A stretch of DNA of 64,000 nt from Siniperca chuatsi. Taxonomy: Eukaryota > Chordata > Actinopteri > Centrarchiformes > Sinipercidae. The stretch is taken from assembly GCF_020085105.1 (NCBI RefSeq), contig NC_058051.1, positions 2,376,001-2,440,000 of the forward strand, read 5' to 3'. The notes under the pieces are model-generated. The model saw only the letters and a list, made by a program, of their open reading frames with translations, ran no database searches and was not told the origin of the DNA. The translations under genes and the position numbers were made by a program. Shown here one piece after another: positions 46,641 to 59,843 of this stretch. Within the stretch, counting starts at the first letter, position 1, and the number at the start of each line of letters is the position of its first letter.

Positions 46641-48990
46641 AAGATCATTGTACGATAACCTTGAACCCTGAAGAATGTTTTAAAAATGTTTTTAAAAAAA
46701 CAAACACATTTTCAGCTTTTTTTGAAAGCATTATTTCACCACATAAGAATGTCATTGAATGGCATTTCGGTAAATCACATGTGAAATATAATTCATATGT
46801 GACCAAAGACAACATGAGTCCAGGTTTACATATGACTTAGTAAGAACTAATGTGCCCCTGGTGTGAATATTTGACTTATTACTGCACAGAAAGTGATGTG
46901 TAAAATACAAGACCACATGTTAAATAATCATCAGCTTCATATAAAGAGCACTTTCTTCATATGTGAGGAATGCGTCCAGGTTCACCAAACATGTAGATTT
47001 TTCACATGTGCAACTGTTTCACTGTGAAAACTGTGTCCAATACCGCTAAGCCTTTATTGAATAAGATTTGTGTAGAAGAATCAGTGCAACAAAACAAAAT
47101 CAAGAGAATGCATTTATTAATTTTGGCCTGAAAAAGTAGCATATGAGATGAGAGCGGGAACTCCTATTGAGTGTATATCTGTTAGGACTACTTTGACACA
47201 CACCTGCACGCACATGACATCTTCCTATCATTTTTCAGAGAATGTCCAAGCCAACATGCTGATGGTGATAGGCGGTTGGTGAGAGAGATTCTACCCCCAA
47301 CTGTTTTCTTCACAAATTAGCGTAGAGAGAGAGAGAGAGAGAGACGCCCTGTTGGTGTTTGTTTGTGGAGCCGCTTAATTTTCTAATTAGTCTGCACCAA
47401 ACCCCAACCATCGTTAAAGGAAGGATGTGTGTTACCCAGATGTCTCTCTCAATCTGATGGTACCAGCCCGGGCTTGGAGAGAGACCAACAGAAAGAACGA
47501 GAACATAGAGAGGAGAGAAGTGAGGATGATACTGATGACAATATAGAAAGTCGTGGCTGTAATGAAAATGATGATGATCCTATTTTGCGTCTCATGACAT
47601 GACATTATACTTTGATGTAGTTTATGTTTGTGGGAGATGTCTTACAGTGTGTGCCAGCTTCTACACGCACATATACACACTGGAAGACTTGAAACTAGAC
47701 TGCTTGTTTTGATAGGTGCCTCCTAAACGCGTCTGTGGTGACCGAGGCAGGAGACGAAGGAAGGAGAAAAGAGGAGAAGATGAGGCTCCTAACGAGCGCA
47801 GGCTGATTTCTGGGTGTTTGAATTGGCATGCGGGACAGAAAGAAGAGAAGGAGTGAGGGATGGAGGGTTGAAGAGATGAAGGGCAGAGCAGAAGCACTGG
47901 CAGGGAGGAGGAGGATGATGGGAGGAAGAAGCGGAAAAGGAGGAGGACAAAACAAATGCTAGATTAAAGGGGGACAATGAGTCGGTAAAGCAAAAGGAAG
48001 TTGGTGCATGTACTTTCGGGTAGTTGTCCCTCCTTTTTACTTACTTGATGTATTTTGGGCTAACTGTCACCAGCCGGAATTAAAGGGGCTTGGGGCAATT
48101 TGTCAATGTTTCCTCTTTAAAGAGTTTATCCTCTCTTAAAGTCAAACTGAAATCTGAATTCTCCTCACTTTTTGTGTAAAACTACAATGATGCTGCAGTT
48201 ACTGTGCATATTTTTCAAAAGAGCATAAAACCAGATGTATTTGTGGAAACAGCGTCTCAGCTTAAAGCGTCTGGGAGGGCGTTTCCCTTACGAGGAGTTC
48301 ACTGACGTTTGAGAGTTGAATGTGATTCCCACTAAACGTTACTTTTCATTTCATTTATTTAAATACCTGCTGAGTCATCGCCAGCTTCTGCATGCTTGCA
48401 GTGTTCGTTACACACTGTAGAAAGCAGAGGGTCTAGCTAGCATTAGCTGGCTCTTGTTGTGGTGACGGAAAGCGACTACACGGGTAGTCCTGTAACCTCA
48501 GGTTCCAGTCACGACACGGAAAAATGCACAGATTCCGTGCCGTAATGCAGGTAGTGCTCAGATGATAACAACAGGTCACAGCGTTAGCCCCCAGCTGGTT
48601 GACTGCCTGTGTGGCCATTGGAATTGAAGTGATATTATGAAATATTTTTAGTGCCCACTCAGACAGATATTGCATGTTGCTGCTTTTAATTTCGGTTGTT
48701 TTAAGTTTCCCTGTGTGTGTGTGTGTGTGTATTTTAGTGTGTGCATGCTATTTTTAAATGTTTGATTGGATTTGAGTTTAGATTTACGGGCCTGTGCATT
48801 CATGTGGGAAGTATAGGCAAGAACTTGATCATGCATCCGTGTGTGTATGCGTGCGTGTCAGAGTGTGTGGCCTGCGGTCTCACTGACAGACACATTCCCA
48901 GTGTCAAATAGGCAGCGTGGACTCGGTGTCACCCCCGACAACCTGGCTGACCCCTGCATCCTCCTCACCAGCTCAACACAGCACAGACAT

Positions 48991-48991
<1 letters not shown>

Positions 48992-49025
<34 letters not shown>
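48992..49025. repeat. (AC)17 microsatellite
   Basis: Perfect dinucleotide run. Confidence 0.95.
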
Positions 49026-49027
<2 letters not shown>

Positions 49028-49184
49028 GACGGATAGATTAGTAGAAGTTTAAAAAGTAATGCTAGTTAATGTGTCTCTGATATACCCGCAGTGCTACTTA
49101 TTCTGCTACTGTCATACTATGTATTTGTATCATCCTCTGTTTATGTGTTTGGGTCTTACATTACAAACATTTATGTGTTGATGC

Positions 49185-49300
49185 TCAGGGTTCCCACGCC
49201 TTCTTACCCATCAATTTCAAGGACTTTTCCAGGACTTTCCAGGCCAAATTCCCTCAAATTCAAGGACCCAAACACGGCATAGTTTGAGACGCGGGTCAAG
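49185..49300. repeat. Dispersed repeat 'CAGGGTTCCCACGCCTTCTT'
   Basis: Contains AATTTCAAGGACTTTTCCAG and TTCCAGGCCAAATTCCCTCA, a pattern I recognise as a common teleost repeat. Right border unclear. Confidence 0.45.
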
Positions 49301-50221
49301 GTTAATTACTCGTACAACACTGATATTTTTTATAATGAGAAATAACAAGCTTTACAGAAGCTCACATACAACTATTAAAGAGAGAGAGGCTTGAATGTGT
49401 GAACACTTCTCAGTTGTGCTGTGTTTCAGTGTTGGCAGACGATGTGGTCTCGTATTTTGGACACTAAAAAATAAATCAGTAATACAAAATAAAGATTTGA
49501 CCTCACTAATCTATTGATGTCCTTGCAAAATATCCCAGTTCTTCAGATCTTTCTAGTGAGCCACTGTTCAGGCAAGTCTGTTCCAAAGTCGTATCCTTTC
49601 ACGGTTATGTCTGATGTTTGGACGTTCCTATCCTAGATCACCACTGACGGCCTGACTGGTGTAACTTTATAAACTCCCAGAATAGCTCTGTAATGAACTG
49701 TGTTACAATTTACATGTTCCCAGAACCCCCAAGGCCAGAAGCATATCTTATTCTTTTATTTATTTATTCCAAACAACACCTCTGCTTCTGGAAAAGTCAT
49801 AAATCCACCACTTCTTGTGGGTGTTTCGATCAGTAAATCTTTTGTTAGCTGCTTGTAGGTTGAATCACTATTGTGTTTTAAGAAGCAGGAAAATGTACAT
49901 TCAAATGGACATGAAAGCGTCAGATAATTACTTAAATGTGGCCTTTAAATGACAGCAAAAACTGACAGTTAAGGGAAATTTATATCTTTTTTTCAGTGGG
50001 TGAAGTCAGGAGAAGTAGGCAGTGCAGTAGTGAAGGTGTTCCTTGGTGACAGTTAGATGAGCCCTGCCTTCTTCCCCCCCAGCCAGACCACAGCCTGGGC
50101 TATCTTTAGGCAGGACACCAGGGCAGCGGTGCTGGTTTTATGGCCACATCCCGGCCCGATGTTGCCGGGACTAACTGTCGGGATGGGTGAGGGTTTGGCA
50201 TGGCAGAGCTAAGTTCTGGTT

Positions 50222-50238
50222 GGGGGGGGGGGGGGGGG
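50222..50238 (+). repeat. 17-base poly(G) run
   Basis: Unbroken homopolymer in G-rich sequence; the G-rich strand could form tetraplexes. Length may be affected by sequencing error. Confidence 0.85.
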
Positions 50239-50787
50239 TAGGCTCTTCCTCTCGCCCTCCACCCCTCTATCCCCCCTCCATGCGTAGAGCTTCACCCCGG
50301 GTCATAAAACACAAGCAGGAGAGGAACTGAAACCTGGGGGAGGAGGTGGGGGAGGAGGGAGGAAGGATGGAGAGAGAGAGGGAACACTGTTGAAATAGAT
50401 GAGGGGTTTGAGCTGTGTTGTTACTGCAGGACAGAGCAGAGCTGCTACAGACCTCTTACTCTGCCTTCGTGTCTGCTGCCTTTCCAGGTTTAATGAAAAT
50501 TCCCTGTCAAGTCATTTTAAATCATGAAATCACATAATAATAACAGAGCATTCATATATCCACTCTATCATTCCTGTTTACATAGGTTGCAAAAAGCTGC
50601 AGCTGCACACTTTATGTTGCTCATTGCTCGTGATTTTTCATCTGTCTCTGGGGACAAATTAGTTTTATTGCACGACATTTTTGATCTCCAAAACATGTTT
50701 GCTTTAAATATACAAATCTGTAAATTAAAACAAAGTTCCTATGCTTTAAACCTGTTTTTGAAAGCTTAATATAAATAAATTGGATTT

Positions 50788-51140
50788 TAGGGTTGAAACG
50801 ATTAGTTGATTAACGTTTGGTTGTCTGACAGAAAATGAATCATCAACCATTTTGATTATTGATTAATCTTTTAAGTAATTTATCAAAAATGCTAAACATT
50901 CACTGTTTCCTGCTTCTAAATATGTGAGCATTTGCTTCTTTTCTCTGTTTTATATCATAGTAAATTAATAATCTTTGGGTTTTGTACTGTTGGTTGTACA
51001 AAATAATAACAAGCGACCAATTAAAATGCTTTGATCCTTTCATAGAAAAGCCTTTTATTTTAATTTGAAGGTTGCTCTTTGCTGCAGTCACAGCTGTGTT
51101 TGGGCTTCAGACAGTTTCCCTTTGATTCATTCATTGGAGG
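50788..51140 (-). mobile_element. hAT-like MITE, 'GGGCTGCAAC' family, copy 6
   Basis: Starts TAGGGTTGAAACGATTAGTT and continues with ACAGAAAATGAATCATCAAC and TTTATATCATAGTAAATTAA. A matching inverted end, TTGATTAATCAACTAGTCGT TTGAGCTCT, lies at 51444-51472, so other insertions ((AAT)n, a retroelement tail) may interrupt a larger arrangement. Confidence 0.6.
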
Positions 51141-51210
51141 TTTGACGTTTGGTTGATAATTGATCTAAACGATAAATCACTTATCAAAATTGTTACTGTT
51201 ATTAACTGTT

Positions 51211-51243
<33 letters not shown>
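51211..51243. repeat. (AAT)11 microsatellite
   Basis: Triplet run immediately before an 'AAACTTTATTTATAGAGCAC' retroelement-like sequence (51244-51310). Confidence 0.9.
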
Positions 51244-51246
<3 letters not shown>

Positions 51247-51310
51247 CTTTATTTATAGAGCACTTATCAAAACAAAGTACAAAGTGCTTCACAAAGAGAG
51301 AAATAAAATA
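51244..51310. repeat. Retroelement-like fragment 'CTTTATTTATAGAGCACTTA'
   Basis: TTTATTTATAGAGCACTTATCAAAACA..AAAGTGCTTCACA is a pattern I recognise as common in teleosts. Family unassigned. Confidence 0.45.
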
Positions 51311-51709
51311 CCGCAGTGAATGATAAAATATAAAATACATAAAAACAATAAAATAAACAGACAGCTCAGGTAAGATCAGGATATGCTTTCCGATAAAAAT
51401 GCATTTTGAGAAGAGACTTAAAATGAATAATTATCTGTCTAATTGATTAATCAACTAGTCGTTTGAGCTCTTCTCTAAATGCTTTGCACCCAGTGAACTT
51501 TAATTGTGTTTAACTGGAAGCCGAATTGTGATCACGATTAATATATAATTAATTGTGCAGCCCTGCAAAAACATGCAGGTTATTTAAATTCAAACTGTTT
51601 TAGTACCTTAATCTAAAAATGTTATAGTGTGAAACAGTAACAGAACATGTTGGTATGCCCAGACACATTTTCATGTCCTTGTTCTCCTGTTGTATACCTG
51701 ATGTTGATG

Positions 51710-51900
51710 TTTCTCAAATGTGAGAATTTGCTTGCTCTTACATTAGTAGGTTGAATATTTTTGGGTTTTGGACTTTTGGTCAAACAAAACAAGATCATTA
51801 TTGTTTTCTGATGTTTTATAGACCAAAAGACTAATCGATTAATTGAGAAACTAGTCGGCAGATGAACTGATTATGAAAATAATCGTTAGTTGCAGCCCTA
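51710..51900 (-). mobile_element. hAT-like MITE, 'GGGCTGCAAC' family, copy 7 (truncated)
   Basis: Inverted copy ending AATAATCGTTAGTTGCAGCC CTA at 51900; it includes ATGTTTTATAGACCAAAAGA and GACTAATCGATTAATTG. The left part is missing or diverged. Confidence 0.7.
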
Positions 51901-52355
51901 CACACTTATTCATTTAATTTACAAATTGACATGGAATTTCTTTGCTTCATTATTTACAGTGTTTGGCTGAGTAGTTGTGTTATCCTCATCATTATCTTCT
52001 CTCTGTTGCCATAATGACCTAACTTTCCCACCAAAAACTATTAATGTCCTAATTTGACTGAGGACACCAAAAAAGAAATTTTCTGGAAGTGTTTTCTGGC
52101 ACCAAAGAAGTGAGCTGATGTCGGCCATGTCGGCTTCATCCTCCCTGGCTTCCAGTCCTGTTCAATGTGGTTAGTAAAGCATGACATGCCTCCCCCCCAC
52201 CACCTGCCATCATCTCTCTCTGGAGTCACTTGACTGGTGCAAAGACCCCTGACTCCACCGCTGCAAATGACTCCCGGTTTCCCTCCCTTTTTCGTCATCC
52301 TTTATCCCTGCCCCTGCTTCACTCTCCGTCTCTCTCAGCGTAACTCTGCTGCTTC

Positions 52356-53167
52356 CTGAGGTGGAAGAAGTATTCAGATCCTTTACTTCAGTAAAAGTAC
52401 TAATTCCACACTGTAAAAATACTCCACTACAAGTAAAAGTCCTCCATTTAAAACCTTACTTAAGTAAAAGTATGCAAGTATTATCACCAAAATGTACTTA
52501 AAGTAAAGTAAAAGTATTCACTGTGCAGTAAACTGCTCCCTGTCAGTGTTTTATTATATCTGATGTTTCTGGATTCATATTCCTGCTGCATTCATGTGTG
52601 TGTTGCATTTTACTGCTGCAGATGTTTAAGGTTGAGCTCATTTTAACTGCTTTATATACTGTTGGGTGGTTTAATCTACAGCAATGCATCATGGTCTGTA
52701 GGATCATCATGTGTTTGTAGCGTCGCTGTCCTGTGAGAACCACGTATCTCTAAAAAGTCTTCCTGAGCTCAGAAAAACAGCCTGTTTTCAGCTCTGTGAC
52801 GATGCGTTTTCCAGCTGATCCGAGGGGGGGTTAAAGAGTTTATTCAGCTTCAGGAGGAGGAGAGATTTCTCAGCACATAAAGGAAACACTTCATCCTTCA
52901 GCTCGTCACAAACATTCAAAATCATCACATTTGGAGATACGTGGTTTTCAGTGGACAAGAAGGGTATGAAACATTGTAATCTGCAAAGTAACTAAAGCTG
53001 TCAGACAAATGCAGTGGAGTAAAAACTGCAATATTTGCCTCTGAGATGTAGCGGACTAGAAGTATAAAGCTGCATAAAATGGAAATGATCAAGTAAAGTA
53101 CAAGTACCTTGAATTTGTACTTAAGAACAATACTTGAGTAAATGTACTTAGTTGTATTCCCCCACTG
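52356..53167. mobile_element. MITE of the 'GTGGAAGAAGTATTCAGATC' family, nearly full length
   Basis: Starts CTGAGGTGGAAGAAGTATTC AGATCC and ends CTTGAGTAAATGTACTTAGT...CCCCACTG, near-inverted ends of a very common percomorph element. Left and right ~100 bp are rich in AAGTA/TACTT. About 0.8 kb, no transposase. Confidence 0.75.
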
Positions 53168-53454
53168 GCTGGTTCTTTATCTTTGACTTGGTTTACTGAA
53201 GCTTTCTCCCACATGCTCTCAATCCTTATCTAGCTGCTTCTATCACTCCTTATTTCCTTTGGAAAACTCCCTCTCCAGGTCTCCAGATATTCAACATGCT
53301 TGTAATGTGGGTCTTATAATGTTGTTTTTAGTAAAAATCATGATGTTGCTTTCTTTCACATTGTGCCATTTATTTTAAAAGGTCGAAAAATTAGATAATT
53401 CTCTCATGTTTCATACCGACAATTTATTATTATTATTATTATTATTCATTTTTT

Positions 53455-53720
53455 ATTTAACAGTTATTTAACCAGGATTAAAAATCTCTTTTTCAAGAGT
53501 GTTCTGGCCAAGATAAGCAGTAATAACACTGAGTTACAGAAAAACAACACAGGACAGAATACACAAAATATGCCACAAAATCAGAAATGTGACTATAAAT
53601 GACAAATATTTCTAATTAAAGAGTTCATCCTAAAAACAACCCAAGAGCTGTCTAAAACCATAAAAATAACAATACGCCACCTCTGAAAAAGAAGTTTTAA
53701 GTACGCTTGATATAACTGTT
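53455..53720. repeat. Retroelement-like fragment 'TTATTTAACCAGGATTAAAA'
   Basis: Follows an ATT triplet run (53423-53446). Contains AATCTCTTTTTCAAGAGTGT and GGCCAAGATAAGCAG, recognised as a common fish repeat. No ORF. Confidence 0.5.
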
Positions 53721-54747
53721 TTAAAACGAAGAAATAATCACCACGCTTGGAAGCACCAGTCATTTTGCTTTATGACTAACATTTGTAGTTACATGTGTAC
53801 TTTTCAAATTTAGCAACAAATTGGTGAGTCTACTTTTTGTAATTAGAATTTAGCATTTACTTAGACATTAATGATCGCCTTGTACAACTTGCCTGTTTTT
53901 CATACAGTACATGACATTTCTTGTGTCATCAATAATCATTTTCTGTGTTTTAGTTCAAATGTTTGTGCGACATGTTCACCTCCCCAGAGCGCTTCACCCC
54001 CCCCCCCAACCCCTCCTCCTCTCCCCGTGAGTGCGGCTGTTGTCACCTAAGCTCCGGACGGTGAACTCACTTTCTATATTTAGTTTGTTCGTGTAGTTTA
54101 GTCAGGCAGCTTCTGTAGCTGCTGCGTCCTGCTATGTGGGTCATGGTTCTGCGGAGGCTACCAGCCCGCTCTGGTCTGGCCCGGTTTGGCCCTGCATCGT
54201 GCCATCAGCACCACAAAGAATCTGACAAACCCTGAAACCTTTTCTCACATGTTACTTAGTATGGCTGCGGCAGGCAGTGAAGGGGTTAATACCAGTCACT
54301 CAGCATGCGGGAGCCGTGGCGGGCGGGCAGGCAATGCAGAGGCTGACCTCTGACCCCTCAGGAAAGGAATGTGGAAGCTCTTTCATCCAGGACAGAAACT
54401 AAAGACACCCGGGCGGTTGGAAAGTGGTGGTTCAATTCTGCTTTCAACGTTTTTGATTAGGGGAAGTAAGCAGAGGTTCCATGCGAATATGCTGTGGAGG
54501 GTTTGTCGTAGCAGCATCTGCCATTTTGGAATGAAGTTCCATCCCGCAGCAGTGTGTTTGTTACTTTGTGATCACTGCAGTGATCGTGAAGTGTGTTTAG
54601 TGTTGGAAATGGCTGCAGTTCTGCTGTTTGTGCTGGCGGAAAACCCTGGTTATGAAGCACGGTGTGCACTGACCTATAACCCATAACCTGTGTAGTGTGT
54701 TTGTAGTTATGTAACAAAGAAGATGGTCATTACCTATTACTAACACT

Positions 54748-54860
54748 TAGGGCTGCAACTAATGATAATTTTTTCTAAGATTTGCTTGTTTTGACTGACG
54801 AACTGTCCAAAACCCAAAGATAGTCAATTTACTATCATATAAGACAAAAATCAATTCTTT
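54748..54860 (+). mobile_element. hAT-like MITE, 'GGGCTGCAAC' family, copy 8 (deleted)
   Basis: Starts TAGGGCTGCAACTAATGATA, includes TGTCCAAAACCCAAAGATAG and TTTACTATCATATAAGACAA, then stops; roughly the first third of the element. Confidence 0.7.
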
Positions 54861-56957
54861 TATTTTCATTTTATAACCCACTATAGACCTGTAGATTTAG
54901 AGCAGAATAAAGTCACATTACTAGTACCCGTTATTGGCCCAATCTGAATCCATCTCCTTGTTATAGTTATTTTCAGTCTTTAATGTAATCTAGAAGTGAA
55001 GCAGAGTCGGTGTAGGTGTTGTTTAGTGTCTGGGGATGGCCAATAAAAAGGCAGAGGCTGGTAATCTGATAGGATATGCTGCTACTTTGCTGATGTTGAA
55101 TATTGAAACAACTTTCATGCATAGATAGTAGTTTACACAGCTGCCTTATTTTCAGTTCACAGAAAAGGAATTCTGTCGCATCCCTGTATCGTATTGGGAT
55201 TTCCATAAGTGCTACAGGACCACTGCTGGGAAACAGGGAGTTAGCCAGATTTATATATGATCCATTACAATTGTGCAAAACATCACTGAAACAAATAGGA
55301 AGTATTTGTCACGTATCACCTGATACCAAGTGTGTGTTGTCTCTGTTGTCAGTCTCTCTTCTTCCTCTCTTCAAAGTGGTGAGGAGAAGAACGTGCCTAC
55401 TTCTACTTGTTATGCAGACAGCTAGGAAGCACTTGATAGAGAAAGAGAGTCCATTTTCACTTTCCAACTCCTTAAACATGAGTGCTAGTGAGTGCCCCAG
55501 ATACTTATAAACCCTGCATGAAAGTTGAGAAAATGTTTGAATCATACAGAGGTCCAAAGATTAACTTCCATTCTTATACTATACGTACTTTCTTAATAAA
55601 GGGCAACAATGGCTATCAAATTCCAAATTTAAGATTTTCAAGGTTATGTGGAATTTACAACTGATTTAAAAGAAAAATAACAACGCTGGCAACAGTGTTC
55701 GAGATAAAACTAATGAACGCTGTGAAACTACAAATGGCCTTTGAAACAAAAATGGACAACTGTACAAATCATTTTAGTAAAGCAGAAATAACATTTTTTA
55801 ATGTGTTAATATATTATGTTTCTAACCCTGTTCTACACTATATTAATCTTTATTAAGGGTGAAAAATGCCAAATCAATATATATATATATACACACACAT
55901 ATATTGATATATATAAATTACTGTATTATTTCTAAATATTAAAGTGTGTGTATAGACACCAGTGTTGTGAGACCAGTGTATCTGGAGCTCGTACTGTATA
56001 ATCACAGTTGATCGTAGCTGAAGAGTGATGGCGATGGATTTACTGTACAAACACAAGAGTAGGGGAGAACAGTGAGTGAACTGAGGGGTTTTATACATGT
56101 ACGGTGGGAACATATGAGAAAACATATGAGGTTGTCATTGGTTGATTGATTCATATTGAGGAACATGCAGTAGCATGTGAAGTGCTGCAGAAAGACATGC
56201 GAGAAAGATCCTAATGCACACGCTGGTTGCTCCTTTGGCATAAAGAGCTTGTTGAGTTGTAGAAAGATGAGAAAAATTGTTGATTAATTGGCTGATAGAA
56301 AATCAATACCCCCCCGAAATCAATATAGAAATGTATCAACAATTTAGCACATTGTAATATATGATTTAAAAGGAATTTAACTACACCGAACTGTGAATTC
56401 CAGTGGAGTAAAAAGCTAAGAGGGTTGTTAACTGCTACTCTGCTGAACTAAGCTAACATTAATTTTAGCTGGACTAGTTTAGCTGTATTTTTCTTTTTCA
56501 TGATTGGATTTAGCTCGTGCCTCATTTAGTTAAGTTATATAACAAACATATTTTCCAATTGCAGCGAGAGCTAGGGAGAAAGAAAGTAAGACAATTTTGG
56601 TTTTGGTTTGGCTAAGGCTAGCCATGGCTATCTCACTAGCTAGCTTTCATTTGATATAGCTTTCTGACTTTAGCGGCCTATTTGGCTGTTTCTTTGTGGC
56701 AGAGAGTGCAGCATCTGGAAAAAATGTATACTTACTGCATTTTGGCCAGTTATTGCAGTACTGCAGCTTCACGATTTTGGGAGAGGAAATAGCAGTTTAT
56801 AGCAGGTATGGGTGATGTATAGGAAACATTAATATTGCAGTGATCATAAGAAATGATTTTGATATCTATGTAGAGTACGTAAAATTGTGTTTGTATTCAG
56901 GTTAAATAAATAAACAAAAAAAGTCAAATTGATGCCTATTGCACTGAAGTGTATAGC

Positions 56958-57196
56958 TCTTTTTCACAGAAGTCATTTTGACATGTCACACTAGAAAGAG
57001 TACAGGTGTAAATAATAAAATGAATGATGGCTGAATTCCATTTAGTTTTTGGGTCCTGGTATTGTGCATGTTGGCTCACTGTCACACTGTCATGACTTAC
57101 TGGGACACTTGGACAGAGCAGAGCCATCGTTAATGTTATTAGTAACACGTGTACTGTTACTACTGTGACAAGTCAAAATATCTGCTGTGAAAAAGG
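56958..57196. mobile_element. MITE with ~35-bp inverted repeats, 'CACAG-CATTTTGACA' family, copy 2
   Basis: Left end CTTTTTCACAGAAGTCATTT TGACATGTCACA and right end TGTGACAAGTCAAAATATCT GCTGTGAAAAAGG are inverted repeats. The 239-bp element has no coding capacity and shares its interior with 13541-13730. Confidence 0.8.
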
Positions 57197-58519
57197 TCAC
57201 ATTGTAATATAAAACCTTTTTAGTAAACATGGACATTTCCTCTTTATTTAACAAATCATGTTTACTAAATTGGTTAGACATTAGTTCATGATTGTTTTTT
57301 CTCACCATATTAACTCAAATTCTATCATGAAATATCAGTATTTATATGTAGCCTATGTATAATATATGTTACTGTCCCAGTACAAAAGTTGCTTTGGACT
57401 TGCGTGGAGTGTTTCAGTAATCAACATTACACTCAAACATACAACAAAAGACATAAAAAACTCACTAAAAAGAGTTTGTTTATCAAGCAGAGTATCGCTG
57501 CTTGATGTGGTATTGGTGGTCAAATTGAATGATTAATAACACTGATTAAGGCTAATATTATATGTATTTTGAAACTGAAGAAATGTACTACACTTAATCT
57601 ACATAGGGTGGGATTTAAGAGTATGCTAACAGTCAGATATGTAGGGTAACTAAGACATTTTAATTGAAGAGAGTTTTAATGTAATGGATACATAATGCAA
57701 GCATGATAATAAGTATTGCATAGGTCAGCATGAGTCATTTGGGCTTGTTCAGGCCTGAGGCCATCCATATGTGAAGTTACTGCTCCACATGGTCTATCAT
57801 GGTGTGTCCTTTGTGTTCAAGCTCTATTTGGTTTATTTCTATAACTTGATGGTGTGGATTCTCTTCATTGTACTGTATCTGCCTGTCTGTGTGCGGACCT
57901 TTGTGAGTTTGTTTGAGCATGCCAGCTTGTGGGGGGGAGGGTGTGTACATGATGTTGCATTCGGCGTGACCAGAACTCTGTGTGTTGTATGTGCTGTTGT
58001 GTGCGGAGGAGAGAGGCAGGGCGACACGGCATGGTTCAGGTCAGGAATGTGCGACGTGGGTAGGCTGTACAATAGAGCCGGGCTCCCTGAGGGTGGTCAA
58101 TGGGACGGGTGTCACCCCCCTGCACCCTCCCTGCTGGGTGATGACCACCACACAACGCTACAGCTGTCAGGTCCTCTTAACCACCACTGTAAACACACAT
58201 GCATTATGAGAACAAACACACATGTATGCACATGCACACACTGAGACATACTTGAGCACACAGTCACGCATGCGCAAGTGTATCTTGCGTAGAAGAAATG
58301 ACATGAACACACACAAAACTCTCATATGTACATGTTTTAGCCACATGTACCAACCTGTGGATACAAGTTTATGCATTTCTATGTAATCATGTAAATATAA
58401 GTATCTGCAGAAACACTCAAAGCAGATTCCAGCATGTTTGCTTTCTTTCTTAACTCATTGACCTCTCACACAGAAAGGATGCCATTACATTTGGAGTTGT
58501 GTATGTATGTGCAGACCTG

Positions 58520-58543
58520 CGTGTGTGTGTGTGTGTGTGTGTG
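58520..58543. repeat. (GT)12 microsatellite
   Basis: Perfect dinucleotide run about 0.9 kb upstream of the second plagl2 exon. Confidence 0.95.
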
Positions 58544-59441
58544 CATTCTATCACATATGCCCACATGTGTTTACGGTACTTATATGCACTCTCGGTTCAT
58601 GTGACTGACACTCTAACATTACGATCAGTGTTGTGTCCGCTCAACCTTGGACTTAGCTGTTAGCTAGCAGGGGTCACAGAGGTCACTGAGGGTAAATAAG
58701 GGAATGCAGAGATGACAGGGAGAGAGTTCAGCGGTCTCTCGGTAACACAAGTTAACTGCAGTTTAGTAGCTGCTTCGGTGCAGTTATGCTGTCTCTTTTT
58801 TTCACTTCAAAGTTTGCAACTCTTGCAACTCGCTGTTGACAAGAAGTTGTTAATTTCAGGTTGACTGGTAGTGCTAGGAAGCCCGAGTCGTAAACACCCA
58901 CCAAAACCCTCTCTCTAACCTGGGGGTTGTGTGTGTTTCACAGGATTACAGGAGCCTTATCCAGTTTCATAACAAGTACATACATGTATATACATTAACA
59001 CACACGAAACTGGCTTTTGTGCACTATGGTGTCATCTGAAGACACACATGATGAGGGATTAGGCTGTGTAATTACATTCAGTCTTCACGTATGGTTATAA
59101 AAACAAAGGTATTGTGCTGTGACTGTGATTGAGAATCATCATTCACAAAACTATTTTTTTGCTAATCCTTTGCAGTTCCTGTCATGTCAGTCAGACTTGT
59201 TGTTCAGCTCCCCCTAGTGAGCTCAGAGGAAACTTGCTGTGGAAGTGGAATTTGCAAATGACATATTATGATTCAACTCCAGCTTGTTGAATTATGGTCT
59301 ATAGAGGTTTTATTTTTCAACTCGCTTGGATTCTGAGGGATTGAGTTGTTGTCTACATTAATGTATTTTGTTACAATTTTGTCAAAGCTGGAGTCACTTT
59401 GTGTCAACTTAATGTTTGTCATGCTTGCTCTCTCCTTGCAG

Positions 59442-59591
59442 GACAGCAAGAATGCAGAGCAGTGTTTCCCACTCACCGCCAACCATAGCTGTTGGGACTG
59501 GGTGAGGAGGAGAGAGCAAGAGAGTGAAGAAGAGGAGCTACTGAAGGAGAAAGTGAGAGAAGGAAACAAAAGGACAAGTAGAATTTTACAG
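59442..59591 (+). other. plagl2: Candidate plagl2 5' UTR exon
   Basis: Acceptor CTCCTTGCAG at 59441 with a strong T/C tract, and donor ACAG/GTAAAA at 59592, bound a 150-bp exon. A 17-codon upstream ORF starts at 59452. If the donor is not used, the exon runs continuously into the coding exon, since the plagl2 frame stays open from 59346. Either arrangement is possible. Confidence 0.45.
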
Positions 59592-59843
59592 GTAAAAAGT
59601 AGGGTTTATAAGAAAAATATGTTCACTGTTGCCACAAACCTTGGAACAGTTAGCTTCAAAGCATGTACCGTCTATCTCACCACAGATTTTGGCTTACCTC
59701 GATGTTTCTGCTGGATCATTGGCCCTTCCTGTGAGCTGTCGGTCACCTTCTTTTTTGACAAACCCCCGCAACTTCCCACGTTGAGCCTGCAAGGCAGGGG
59801 AGCCACAAGTAAATTTTCATGGCAGCGGCACTCTAGGGCTGCC

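Larger units (their letters stand above)
26062..59441 (+). other. plagl2: Presumed plagl2 intron 1 (33 kb), non-coding
   Basis: No coding exon recognised on either strand; long frames here are all microsatellite or low-complexity translations. It is populated by MITEs, retroelement tails and many GT/GA repeats, annotated separately. Long non-coding first introns are usual in the PLAG family. Stretches not itemised below contain nothing I could support. Confidence 0.5.

Noticed and set aside
57771..58244. 157-codon plus-strand frame
   Set aside because: Composition driven by GT-rich DNA; overlapping frames on both strands and no recognisable domain.
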